From the NCBI GenBank assembly GCA_016783865.1, contig JADHVS010000046.1, positions 1-24,888 on the forward strand: a stretch of 24,888 nt of DNA, in the 5' to 3' direction. Both the position numbers and the translations under genes were made by a program. Source of the stretch: Bacteroidales bacterium (GTDB lineage: Bacteria > Bacteroidota > Bacteroidia > Bacteroidales > SM23-62). Each line of letters starts with the position of its first letter. Within the stretch, counting starts at the first letter, position 1. A model generated the notes under the pieces. The model had not been told where the DNA came from, did no database searches, and was given only the letters and a program-made list of their open reading frames with translations. Shown here one piece after another: positions 17,701 to 24,818 of this stretch.

Positions 17701-18183
17701 ATGTCGAAATTCAGAAAAGCCGGTTCCAAGGGCCCTGTATCAATCAGTACAGCCTCATTACCTGATATTGTTTTCATGCTTTTATTCTTTTTTATGGTCT
17801 CGACGGTAATGCGTGAACAATCACTTAAAGTGAGAATTTCAGTACCCGATGCCACAGAAATAAAAAAGCTTGAGAAAAAATCGTTGGTAAGCTATATCAA
17901 TATTGGCGTTCCTCACCAGGCATTACAGAAACTTTATGGTTCTGAACCGAGGATCCAGTTGAATGACCAGTTTGCCACAACAGATGACATCAGGGATTTT
18001 GTGTCAAGTGAAAGGGAACAGATGGATGAAAACGAGCAAAAGCAGATGACTGTGTCCCTCAAAATCGACAGACACACAAAAATGGGTATTGTAACTGAAG
18101 TCAAGCAGGAACTTCGAAAAGCAAGTGCATTAAAAATAAATTACTCATCCCGTAAAAAGTTAGCGACAACGGGAAGTAAATAA
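17701..18183 (+). CDS. exbD: ExbD/TolR-family protein, second copy
   Basis: A 160-residue ExbD-type subunit with one transmembrane helix (STASLPDIVFMLLFFFMVST, residues 16-35) and the functional aspartate at residue 22 (L-P-D-I-V-F). The cytosolic N-terminus is basic (MSKFRKAGSKG). The periplasmic domain ends with the family pattern VSLKIDRHTKMGIVTEVKQE (D-x-x-x-x-x-G-x-V-x-x-V), followed by LRKASALKINYSSRKK. It begins with only one base between it and the preceding exbD. The two copies differ clearly in length and sequence, so they are probably the two members of an ExbD heterodimer rather than a recent duplication. A strong terminator follows 21 bases after the stop. Confidence 0.92.
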   Translation: MSKFRKAGSKGPVSISTASLPDIVFMLLFFFMVSTVMREQSLKVRISVPDATEIKKLEKKSLVSYINIGVPHQALQKLYGSEPRIQLNDQFATTDDIRDFVSSEREQMDENEQKQMTVSLKIDRHTKMGIVTEVKQELRKASALKINYSSRKKLATTGSK

Positions 18184-18204
18184 ATATCTCAGAAAGAATT
18201 ATTA

Positions 18205-18251
18205 CCGTAAAGGTGCCTGGACATTAATCCAGGCATTTTTACGGTTTTTTT
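18205..18251 (+). terminator. Intrinsic terminator of the exb operon
   Basis: Two nested stems fold together: CCGTAAA (18205-18211) with TTTACGG (18238-18244), and TGCCTGG (18214-18220) with CCAGGCA (18229-18235) around an 8-base loop. Seven T's follow (18245-18251). The T-run overlaps the stop codon of the convergent gene. Confidence 0.9.
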
Positions 18252-19125
18252 ATGCTGTTTTGAGCCTGCCGGGAAACAGGCTGAAATACATCCCGAAAAG
18301 AGATACAAATAATGTGATAAGGTAAAACATCAGGCTCATGGCGATTGAAACTTCCACATTTAATCCCATGATATCAGCACCGATCAGGAAGGTCAGCTCA
18401 CGCGATCCTATTCCGCCAATAGTGATAGGTAAGCCCGCAATGATAGATGATATGAGGAATAAGAATAGGTATGGAATGACCTGGTCATTATATCCAAGCG
18501 CCTGCAGAATAAAATAAGCACTGGCCGCCTGAAGGATCTGAACGCCAAGCGCCAAAAGGTTTACCCCGAGAAAAACGGGGATGAAGTATTTAAAGAATAT
18601 CTTAAGGAAAAAATAGTATCCGGCTATACCCATGGGAAGAATTATCCATGCCACTTTTCCTATTGGGAAATCCAGCCGGAAGGTGATAAAATAGGATAAA
18701 ATGACAAGCAGATATATTACAGTTACAGCACCTGTAATCCGGTCGACCAGGGTAGCCCAGATAATTTTCCCTGTTTTTACTTCATGCTGCTTGTTTAAAA
18801 GGTAGATCTTATAACCATCTCCTCCAATCCCCCCCGGAAGAAAAATATTGTAAAACATTCCCAGTAGATACAGTTTCAGGTTGTATAGTTCCGACAGCAA
18901 TAAGTCAATGCACCTGAAGAAGTTATTCAAACGAATGGCAGAGATTATTTTGGAGAAAATAAAAAACAACAGAGCCGGGAGGAGCCATCCGAATTTCAGG
19001 TGGCCATAAAGTTTCAGCACATCGGTCAGATTAATCCTGCTGAATACGAAGATCAATGCAGCAACGGAGAGAACAAGCTTTATGGAAAACTTCAGGTATT
19101 TATTCAGCTTTATCTTTTTGGCCAC
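18250..19125 (-). CDS. Flippase-like integral membrane protein (lysylphosphatidylglycerol synthase TM / UPF0104 family)
   Basis: A 291-residue multi-helix membrane protein of the LPG_synthase_TM family. It has the family motifs FLPGGIGGDGYKIYLL (~95-110), a VDRITGAVTVIYL stretch, and GLPITIGGIGSRELTFL near the C-terminus. About seven to eight hydrophobic helices are visible. Family members include the membrane part of MprF and archaeal AglD-linked proteins, and many are thought to translocate lipids or lipid-linked sugars. The aminoacyl-transfer domain of MprF is absent. The start overlaps the end of the upstream glycosyltransferase gene by 26 bases, so the two are transcribed and probably work together, plausibly on a polyprenyl-phosphate sugar. 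The stop lies within the T-run of the convergent exb terminator. Confidence 0.88.
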   Translation of the reverse strand: MAKKIKLNKYLKFSIKLVLSVAALIFVFSRINLTDVLKLYGHLKFGWLLPALLFFIFSKIISAIRLNNFFRCIDLLLSELYNLKLYLLGMFYNIFLPGGIGGDGYKIYLLNKQHEVKTGKIIWATLVDRITGAVTVIYLLVILSYFITFRLDFPIGKVAWIILPMGIAGYYFFLKIFFKYFIPVFLGVNLLALGVQILQAASAYFILQALGYNDQVIPYLFLFLISSIIAGLPITIGGIGSRELTFLIGADIMGLNVEVSIAMSLMFYLITLFVSLFGMYFSLFPGRLKTA

Positions 19126-20053
19126 CTGTGATCCTTTTTATTTGGTAAGGTTTCTTCGACTGGGATTCATAATAGGTCCGCATCTGCAGTTCTGTAACAA
19201 TCCCAATGGTAATTAATTGTATTCCTGTAATCACGAGCAATATACCAAGCAGCATCAAAGGCTTGCCCCAGATATCCTGACCGAGAATTTTCAGTACAAG
19301 CAGATAGAGGCTTATGGCCGCACCGATCAGAAAAACTAAAATGCCGGTATTACCAAAGAGGTGCATGGGCCGCTGGAGGTATTTTTTCAGGAAAAGCATC
19401 AGTAATAAATCGCTCATCACCCTGAAAGTCCTGCCTAATCCGTATTTGGATTTGCCGTGCATGCGGGAATGGTGCTTCACATCCACCTGCGTGATCCGGG
19501 CTCCATCAAAACTGGCCAATACTGGAATGAACCGGTGCAGTTCACCATAAATGCCCAGGTTTTTTGCCACATCCTTTCTGATTGCTTTTAATGTACATCC
19601 ATAATCCTTTATCCTGACATTAGTGGTTCTCCGGATCATGGCGTTGGCAAGTTTACTTGGAATTTTTCTCAGGATAAATCCATCCTTCCTGTTTTTCCTG
19701 CTACCCGCCACCAGGTCCCACTCTTCTTTTTCGGCAAGTTCAACCATCATGGGTATATCGGTCGGATCGTTCTGCAGATCACCATCCATTGTGATAATAT
19801 ATTCTCCTTCTGCGTGATCTATTCCGGCTGCCAGCGCAGAACTCTGACCATAATTCTTTTTGAGTTCAATGAGAGTGATGCGCGGATGATTCAGTGATTT
19901 AATTTTCTGAACGGTTGAATCGGTGGATCCGTCATCCACATAGATTACATCATAATCAAATACACTATCCAGGGAACCGGTTATCTGCTCAACGAGGGGT
20001 TGAATGTTATCCTCCTCGTTAAATACACAAATAACCAGGGATATTTTTTTCAT
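19100..20053 (-). CDS. Family 2 glycosyltransferase, polyprenyl-phosphate type (DPM1/GtrB-like)
   Basis: A 317-residue GT2 enzyme. The start at 20053 (MKKISLVICVFNEEDN) is preferred to the longer open frame, because family members begin right before this first beta strand and the upstream 43 codons overlap a hairpin and non-family sequence. The GT-A domain carries YVDDGSTDST (~39-47), NYGQSSALAAGIDHAEGEYI, the D-x-D motif TMDGDLQNDP (D90/D92) and KDYGCTLKAI with ELHRFIP. Two C-terminal transmembrane helices (~240-265 and ~275-300) place it in the inner membrane. This is the usual layout of enzymes that move a sugar from a nucleotide donor to undecaprenyl or dolichyl phosphate. It overlaps the flippase-like gene downstream. 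Its sugar cannot be told from sequence. Confidence 0.92.
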   Translation of the reverse strand: MKKISLVICVFNEEDNIQPLVEQITGSLDSVFDYDVIYVDDGSTDSTVQKIKSLNHPRITLIELKKNYGQSSALAAGIDHAEGEYIITMDGDLQNDPTDIPMMVELAEKEEWDLVAGSRKNRKDGFILRKIPSKLANAMIRRTTNVRIKDYGCTLKAIRKDVAKNLGIYGELHRFIPVLASFDGARITQVDVKHHSRMHGKSKYGLGRTFRVMSDLLLMLFLKKYLQRPMHLFGNTGILVFLIGAAISLYLLVLKILGQDIWGKPLMLLGILLVITGIQLITIGIVTELQMRTYYESQSKKPYQIKRITGGQKDKAE

Positions 20054-20062
20054 TCGTTTAAC

Positions 20063-20088
20063 CTTTATGCCGCCAGCGGCCCATAAAG
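20063..20088. other. Hairpin just upstream of the glycosyltransferase start
   Basis: CTTTAT (20063-20068) pairs with ATAAAG (20083-20088), and GCCG (20069-20072) with CGGC (20077-20080), around a CCAG loop with a two-base bulge. On the minus strand the last arm runs into AAAGG about ten bases before the ATG, so the stem would cover part of a possible ribosome-binding site. Confidence 0.45.
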
Positions 20089-20196
20089 ATACTAGTTTAA
20101 CTGTAAATTCTTTATGGATAGATCGGGATGGCGGGTTATTTATTGCCCTGATCAGAAAAATTGTCCGGAAATGATAATACAAATCACCCCGGAGGA

Positions 20197-20210
20197 GTGA
20201 TAAAGATCAC
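20197..20210. promoter_or_regulatory. Crp/Fnr-like dyad operator
   Basis: GTGAT-AAAG-ATCAC is a perfect 5-bp palindrome with a 4-base centre, of the TTGAT-N4-ATCAA (Fnr) general form. It lies 11 bases upstream of the -33 box of the orphan promoter, so its centre is about 52 bases before the expected transcription start, a usual activator position. Confidence 0.45.
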
Positions 20211-20221
20211 CTGTAAATGGG

Positions 20222-20251
20222 TTGCTGAATGTACGGGAGGAATTATCTTTG
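20222..20251 (+). promoter_or_regulatory. Bacteroidota-type consensus promoter for an orphan transcript
   Basis: TTG (20222-20224), exactly 19 bases, then TATCTTTG (20244-20251), a full match to TAnnTTTG. No protein gene follows on the + strand before the terminator at 20309-20346. Transcription is expected to start near 20256. Confidence 0.65.
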
Positions 20252-20255
20252 AATC

Positions 20256-20346
20256 GACTATCAAAGCTTAATGGTAGTGGTTTTGACAATGTGGTTTTCA
20301 TTTCAAGTAACCTGGCAGGTAAAGGGTACCCTGCCAGGTTTTTTTT
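20256..20346 (+). ncRNA. Candidate small regulatory RNA (~90 nt)
   Basis: This is the 378-base gene-free stretch between the glycosyltransferase start (20053) and the glnB stop (20432). A transcript from the consensus promoter would run from about 20256 to the terminator T-run at 20346. Its 5' end folds: ACTATC (20257-20262) with GGTAGT (20273-20278, one G-U pair). An unpaired linker follows with the octamer GTGGTTTT twice (20277-20284 and 20291-20298, 14-base period). The 3' end is an 11-bp terminator stem. This three-part layout (5' stem, exposed seed, terminator) is typical of trans-acting sRNAs. The only + strand ORF (25 codons from 20271) runs through the terminator stem and is not credible. 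No known RNA family is recognised. Confidence 0.6.
20309..20346 (+). terminator. Intrinsic terminator of the orphan transcript
   Basis: AACCTGGCAGG (20309-20319) is perfectly complementary to CCTGCCAGGTT (20330-20340) with a 10-base loop. The T-run is 20339-20346 (eight T's, the first two inside the stem). The opposite orientation lacks a T-run, so it works on the + strand and is not the glnB terminator. Confidence 0.85.
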
Positions 20347-20399
20347 GATATAAGAACAAGGATTGTTGATTTATGATTTTTGAAGTGAATCCAAACCCT

Positions 20400-20427
20400 C
20401 GATTCACGATTCACGACTCACGACTCA
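20400..20427. repeat. Tandem 7-bp repeat (CGATTCA x2, CGACTCA x2)
   Basis: Four gapless heptamers (20400, 20407, 20414, 20421) lie four bases beyond the glnB stop. They have the same length and spacing as the GTAGACA array at 761-788. Confidence 0.8.
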
Positions 20428-20431
20428 CTTC

Positions 20432-20776
20432 TTAGATAGCTTTCTTTCCACGCTCACCTGTCCTTATCCTGATACACTCTTCCAGAGGAGTAATAAATAT
20501 CTTCCCATCGCCAAGTTCCCCTTTATCATTTGTCCTGGCCGATTTAATAATAGTATCCACCGTAATGTCTACAAATTCGTGGTTGACAGCTATATCAAGC
20601 CGGACTTTGGGAATCAGGTTGGGGATGACCCGCTGCCCACGGTATATCTCTTCCCTGACCTGCTGTCCGTGTCCTGATACCCGTGAAACTGTGATCCTGG
20701 TTATCTCAGCCTGGATAAGGGCTTCCCTTACCTCTTCGAGTTTATTTTCGCGTATAATTGCAGTAATTAATTTCAT
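20432..20776 (-). CDS. glnB: PII nitrogen-regulatory protein, variant lacking the uridylylation tyrosine
   Basis: A 114-residue PII signal protein that binds ATP/ADP and 2-oxoglutarate and usually gates AmtB. MKLITAIIRENKLEEVREAL, the T-loop segment SGHGQQVREEIYRGQRVIPN, DIAVNHEFVDITVDTIIKSA, GDGKIFI and IRIRTGERG are all in place. Aligned with E. coli GlnB, Tyr46 is kept (Tyr45 here) but the modified Tyr51 is Val50, so control by GlnD-type uridylylation is unlikely. The B-loop before GDGKIF (RTNDKGEL) is about three residues longer than in E. coli, which could affect nucleotide binding. The start codon is 24 bases downstream of the amtB stop on the same strand, the classic amtB-glnK/glnB arrangement. 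The GlnB/GlnK name is a matter of convention. Confidence 0.93.
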   Translation of the reverse strand: MKLITAIIRENKLEEVREALIQAEITRITVSRVSGHGQQVREEIYRGQRVIPNLIPKVRLDIAVNHEFVDITVDTIIKSARTNDKGELGDGKIFITPLEECIRIRTGERGKKAI

Positions 20777-20800
20777 TATGTATGATTTTTTAATTCGTTA

Positions 20801-22135
20801 TTAATCGGCATTTACCAGACCATATCCATGCTCCCCGTGGCAGGTAAAATCGAGGCCCTGCATTTCACCGTGTTTTCCTGCTTTTAAACCAATCAGCTTA
20901 TCCACCAGGAACAGGATAACCAGGGTGACTGCAGCGGCATATGCGATGGAAATAAGGACCGCGACTACCTGTACTCCAAGCTGTTGCATAACACTCCATG
21001 TTCCTCCGGCCGCGAACGCGGCCTCTTCCATCCATTTGTCCCGGATAAAAAAGGTAAGTAAAATGGCCCCTGTAATACCTCCGACACCATGAATGCCAAA
21101 TGCATCGAGGCTGTCATCATATCCGAGTTTGTTCTTAATCATAATGGCCAGGTAGCATAGTACTGATGCAGCTACTCCAAGTATCAGGGCACCATAGGGC
21201 TGGACTACCCCTGCTGCAGGTGTTATCGCAACAAGCCCCGCCAGTATCCCACTGGCAAAACCGAGTGCCGAGGCTTTCCCCTGGTGTATGCCTTCAATGA
21301 GCATCCAGGTAATGGCTCCGGCTGCTGCTGCCACCTGGGTTACCGTTAATGCCTGCGCAGTACTCAATCCGCTCGAAACGCTGCTTCCGGCATTGAATCC
21401 AAACCAGCCAACCCAGAGCAACCCTGCACCAATCATTGTCATGGTCAGGTTACTGGGAGGCATGGCCGTTTTGGGATAACCTTTCCTGGATCCAAGGTAT
21501 ATGGCTGCAACAAGACCGCTAACACCGGCCGAAATATGTACAACGGTACCTCCTGCAAAATCTATGGCTCCGTTTGCACCCATATTGAAAAGGAAACCAT
21601 CTCCTGCCCAAACCCAGTGGCAAAGAGGATTATATACCAGGATACCCCAGAGGGCGATAAAAACGACATAGCCCTTGAAGGTGACCCGCTCGGCAAAGGC
21701 GCCTGCGATAAGTGCCGGTGTTATAATGGCAAATTTTCCCTGAAACATCGAAAATACATATTCAGGGACGCCAGCATCCATTATTTTTTCATCAATGCCT
21801 TTAAGAAAAAAATAATTATTGCTCCAGCCAAACCATCCGCCCAGAACGCTCGGGCCGAAACTCATGGAATAACCCACAATAACCCATAGAACTGTCATGA
21901 TACCCATGGCTGCAAAACTGTGCATCATGGTACCCAGAACATTCTTAGTCCTGACAAGTCCCCCATAGAACATAGCCAATCCCGGCACCATCAGTAATAC
22001 CAGAGCTGTTGATGTAAGCATCCAGGCTGTGATCCCGGTGTCTACCCCGTTTCCATCCGATGCGAAAATTGTTCGGGTCGCAGCGAACAATAATACCAGT
22101 CCAAAAACAAAACCTTTTTTTACAATGCTTTTCAT
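20801..22135 (-). CDS. amtB: Ammonium transporter AmtB
   Basis: A 444-residue Amt/MEP/Rh-family channel. An N-terminal signal peptide (MKSIVKKGFVFGLVLLFAAT, cleavage near I-F-A-S) is followed by eleven expected helices. Hallmarks are GLAMFYGGLVRTKNVL, GAFAERVTFKGYV, the FAGGTVVHISAGVSGL segment with the first pore histidine, FNAGSSVSSGL, the twin-histidine partner in DAFGIHGVGGITGAI, and a cytosolic tail ending MQGLDFTCHGEHGYGLV. It imports ammonium when it is scarce. It is first in a two-gene unit with glnB, whose PII product typically blocks the channel when nitrogen is plentiful. The upstream 165 bases are very A/T-rich (22141-22300). I see no clear -33/-7 pair for this gene there. Confidence 0.96.
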   Translation of the reverse strand: MKSIVKKGFVFGLVLLFAATRTIFASDGNGVDTGITAWMLTSTALVLLMVPGLAMFYGGLVRTKNVLGTMMHSFAAMGIMTVLWVIVGYSMSFGPSVLGGWFGWSNNYFFLKGIDEKIMDAGVPEYVFSMFQGKFAIITPALIAGAFAERVTFKGYVVFIALWGILVYNPLCHWVWAGDGFLFNMGANGAIDFAGGTVVHISAGVSGLVAAIYLGSRKGYPKTAMPPSNLTMTMIGAGLLWVGWFGFNAGSSVSSGLSTAQALTVTQVAAAAGAITWMLIEGIHQGKASALGFASGILAGLVAITPAAGVVQPYGALILGVAASVLCYLAIMIKNKLGYDDSLDAFGIHGVGGITGAILLTFFIRDKWMEEAAFAAGGTWSVMQQLGVQVVAVLISIAYAAAVTLVILFLVDKLIGLKAGKHGEMQGLDFTCHGEHGYGLVNAD

Positions 22136-22324
22136 AATTAGTATGTTTTTTTCTTTTACCCCTGCTATTTTATTACTTGTTGCAAATATATATATTGTTT
22201 TTAATTTATATCCCTATATTTTTATTGTTTATATATTATTTTCTATTTTAATTTTAAATATTCATGATATTGTAATCCTGCATATAATTATTATATTCAA
22301 ATGCCAATTCATAATTTTAACCAG

Positions 22325-23266
22325 ATGAAAAATCTCCTGTATATTATTGCATTTTTCTGTTTTGTCCACATTCAGGCGCAGGAACAAATTATCCCGGATC
22401 CGGATCTTAAAGTGACCAAAAAAAACGGGATGATCACCGTTTCTCTTCCCGATGATAATAGCTATTCAATCACTTTCCCGGGCGACACGGTATACCGCCT
22501 GGAGATTTTTAATTTTATGGTGGTGGTCAACAAGGGGAAAATGGGCATCATCGATCCGTGGGATCTTTATATGGTTGTTAAACCGGTATATTCATATGTG
22601 GCACCTTTCGACGAAGCGTCGGTCCTGGTGAGGAGAGGGAAAAAATATTCCATTGTATTTCCCTTTGAGGATGGATTTGATAAGGAATATTTCAAAATTG
22701 ACACCCTGTATCCCCTTACACCTCCAGGGGAACTGGTGTATAACGACATGCATATGTACATCCTGGTAAACAAGGGCAAATATGGCATTTACAATACCTG
22801 GTCCGGCACGGAAGAGTTTTTACCTGTTAAATATGATGAGATCAGGCTGATTGCCTCTCACGACGACGGGATTGTATATAAAATGAGAAAAGGAAAGAAA
22901 TGGGGGGCCGGTGATTGCGAGACCTACGAAACCAAAATAATCTATGACGATATCGACTGGCTCACGGGATCCTGTGCGAATAATTATTTCAGGGTGAAGA
23001 AAGATGGCAGATTTGGACTTGTGGCTACCTATAGTTACGGGGAATATGTCTATCCGCCTGAATTTGACATGGTTTCATTTGCCGGTGAGTACATAGGAAA
23101 CGGCTACTTTATCCTCAAGATGGGAGATAAATACGATGTGGCGGATGACACCTTTCCACCCTTCCAGCCCAGGTACGATAATGTATGGCTTATGGAAACG
23201 GATGGACTAACCAGGATCTCCATGCAGGCGGGTGATGAGATCTCAACCATTGAAATTGAGTATTAG
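22325..23266 (+). CDS. Secreted WG-repeat-like protein, function unknown
   Basis: A protein of 313 residues if translated from ATG 22325 (MKNLLYIIAFFCFVHIQAQE), which begins exactly at a signal peptide; an in-frame ATG at 22301 gives eight extra non-signal residues. The mature part consists of repeated short beta segments around Lys-Gly-Lys and Lys-x-Gly-x-[YF/M]-G-[IL] turns: NKGKMGIIDPWD, VRRGKKYSIVFP, NKGKYGIYNTWS, RKGKKWGAGD, KKDGRFGLVATY, KMGDKYDVAD. This matches the WG (KWG) repeat style of Bacteroidota and Firmicutes surface proteins, though several units are weak. It is probably periplasmic or exported. It lies divergently from amtB and is followed on the same strand by the esterase-family lipoprotein. 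I can assign no biochemical role. Confidence 0.75.
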   Translation: MKNLLYIIAFFCFVHIQAQEQIIPDPDLKVTKKNGMITVSLPDDNSYSITFPGDTVYRLEIFNFMVVVNKGKMGIIDPWDLYMVVKPVYSYVAPFDEASVLVRRGKKYSIVFPFEDGFDKEYFKIDTLYPLTPPGELVYNDMHMYILVNKGKYGIYNTWSGTEEFLPVKYDEIRLIASHDDGIVYKMRKGKKWGAGDCETYETKIIYDDIDWLTGSCANNYFRVKKDGRFGLVATYSYGEYVYPPEFDMVSFAGEYIGNGYFILKMGDKYDVADDTFPPFQPRYDNVWLMETDGLTRISMQAGDEISTIEIEY

Positions 23267-23368
23267 AGGATCCGTCTCACACACACCCAAAACCCACACC
23301 CCCCTTGGTTCCTTGCATGGATATAAAAATATAAATTCTTAACTTGCTGCTGTATTAAGAGTAGAAAA

Positions 23369-24679
23369 ATGAAAATATCCGGTTCACCAATCCCATTGGT
23401 CATTGGTATGTTATGCCTGTTCCTTTTCCCCTCCTGCAAGGAACCTGAAAATGACCTCCCTGAAGATGTAAACCAGGCCTGGCTAAGGCAAAATGCAGTT
23501 ATTATTCATTCAGCTGATCCTGATATTGAAGAGACCAATCTGTACGCACTGAAAGACAAGATTGGCGAGGCCCGCATTGTAGGCCTCGGTGAAGCCAACC
23601 ACGGAACAACGGAGATGTGGGGAGTCAGGCAAAAAATCTCAAAATACCTCGTGGAGGAAATGGGATTTACGGGGATCCTCATGGAGGCAGGTTTCCCTAA
23701 TTCATTGTATATCAACGATTATATAACCAGAGGCGAGGGCACTGCTTCCGGGTCCCACCAGTTGCTTGGTTCATGGAGGTACCAGGAAATGAGGGACCTG
23801 ATTGACTGGATGAGGGAATACAATATTCAGCATTCGGCTGAAGGGAAAGCCCCTGCGTTAAGCTTTTACGGATATGATTGTGCCTTTCATAACTGGACTG
23901 AGGCCACGAATCTTATCACAAGATATCTGCAATCGGTTGATCCCGGAGAAGCCGAAACCATCAAAACCAGGCTTGAAAATTATACTGCTGAAGATGCCCG
24001 GTATGTCCGTGACTTTTTCGAATCCAGGAAAGATGAATACATCCTGAACGGGTCAGAAAAAGAGTATAACACGATCCTCAGGATCGCTATGAACCTTGAG
24101 CCCAACTGGACCCTTTGGTACAACCTGAGGAATGACCTGCCTGAATTGAATATCCGGGAGGAAGCCAACATTGAAAACTTTAACTGGATAATTGAAAACC
24201 TTCTGGATAATGGCAAGGTGATTATCTGGGCACATAATGTCCATGTCGGGAATTGCATACTGGATGATGCAGGGTACCAGGCGCAAATGCTGGGATCCCG
24301 GCTGAAAGAACAATATGGTGATGATTATTATGTAATCGCCTCGGAATTTTACAGCGGCCGGTTCTATGCATGGGACAGATGTGACGGACATGCCTTTATC
24401 TTTTTTGTTCATTCTGCAGCCCTGCCGGACGAATCAACCTATGCATACCATTTCCACAACGCAGGGATACCCGTTTTTTTCCTTGATCTGAGACATATTG
24501 ATTACACAACGGAGACTGCAAAATGGCTCCTGGGGCCTATGAAATTCCGGTTCATCGGGGCTGAGTATTGCCCGCTTAACGACGAATATTACTATGATAC
24601 GATCTCTCTTCCGGCAAATTATGATGGGCTCATATTCCTGGATAAAATTTCCCAGACCAACCCGGTAAGTTTTAACTGA
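23369..24679 (+). CDS. Erythromycin-esterase-family lipoprotein
   Basis: A 436-residue protein of the erythromycin esterase-like (Ere) superfamily. The N-terminus has a lipoprotein-type signal (hydrophobic VIGMLCLFLFPSC, Cys23). It is followed by K-E-P-E-N-D-L-P-E-D, an acidic stretch similar to the Bacteroidota lipoprotein export signal that sends proteins to the cell surface. The family's catalytic region is present: GEANHGTTEMWGVRQKI (Glu75, His78), and a C-terminal VIIWAHNVHVGN histidine motif near residue 287. In EreA/EreB the matching Glu/His residues attack the macrolactone. Most chromosomal homologues in Bacteroidota are not proven resistance enzymes and may cleave other esters. The proline before the Ser-Cys is not ideal for a lipobox, so lipidation is likely rather than certain. 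It has no obvious operon partner; the next gene begins 139 bases later. Confidence 0.88.
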   Translation: MKISGSPIPLVIGMLCLFLFPSCKEPENDLPEDVNQAWLRQNAVIIHSADPDIEETNLYALKDKIGEARIVGLGEANHGTTEMWGVRQKISKYLVEEMGFTGILMEAGFPNSLYINDYITRGEGTASGSHQLLGSWRYQEMRDLIDWMREYNIQHSAEGKAPALSFYGYDCAFHNWTEATNLITRYLQSVDPGEAETIKTRLENYTAEDARYVRDFFESRKDEYILNGSEKEYNTILRIAMNLEPNWTLWYNLRNDLPELNIREEANIENFNWIIENLLDNGKVIIWAHNVHVGNCILDDAGYQAQMLGSRLKEQYGDDYYVIASEFYSGRFYAWDRCDGHAFIFFVHSAALPDESTYAYHFHNAGIPVFFLDLRHIDYTTETAKWLLGPMKFRFIGAEYCPLNDEYYYDTISLPANYDGLIFLDKISQTNPVSFN

Positions 24680-24724
24680 ATACCATTCAGGATATGATTG
24701 ATGTTTATATCATTGAGGACAAGG

Positions 24725-24763
24725 CCTGGCGGACGGCGCAGACAATGCGCTCGCAGGATTCAA
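24725..24763. repeat. REP-like palindromic element, copy 2
   Basis: GCGCA (24736-24740) pairs with TGCGC (24746-24750), and the outer CCTGGCG pairs, with a bulge, with CGCAGG (24752-24757). Bases 24744-24763 match 9065-9084 at 19 of 20 positions. It lies in the gap between the esterase-family gene and the last gene, as copy 1 lies in the gap before proline dehydrogenase. Confidence 0.55.
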
Positions 24764-24771
24764 CAAATTAT

Positions 24772-24779
24772 TATCTTTG
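24772..24779 (+). promoter_or_regulatory. Possible -7 box of the last gene
   Basis: TATCTTTG matches TAnnTTTG fully and lies 39 bases before the last start codon. No TTG is found at the expected 19-21 bases upstream, where the REP-like element lies instead. Confidence 0.3.
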
Positions 24780-24818
24780 AATAACGTCTATGATAAACAT
24801 TCAGCCATTTACAGAAAA

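Noticed and set aside
20054..20182. Upstream extension of the glycosyltransferase by 43 codons
   Set aside because: It crosses a hairpin, has no family similarity and precedes the canonical GT2 start M-K-K-I-S-L-V-I-C-V-F-N-E-E.
20271..20348. 25-codon ORF inside the candidate sRNA
   Set aside because: It runs through both arms of the terminator and its T-run, and I see no protein-like signal, so it is most likely chance.
22029..22328. 99-codon + strand frame across the amtB start and A/T-rich gap
   Set aside because: It is antisense to amtB for its first third, and the rest is A/T-rich sequence giving Ile/Phe runs; no support for a gene.
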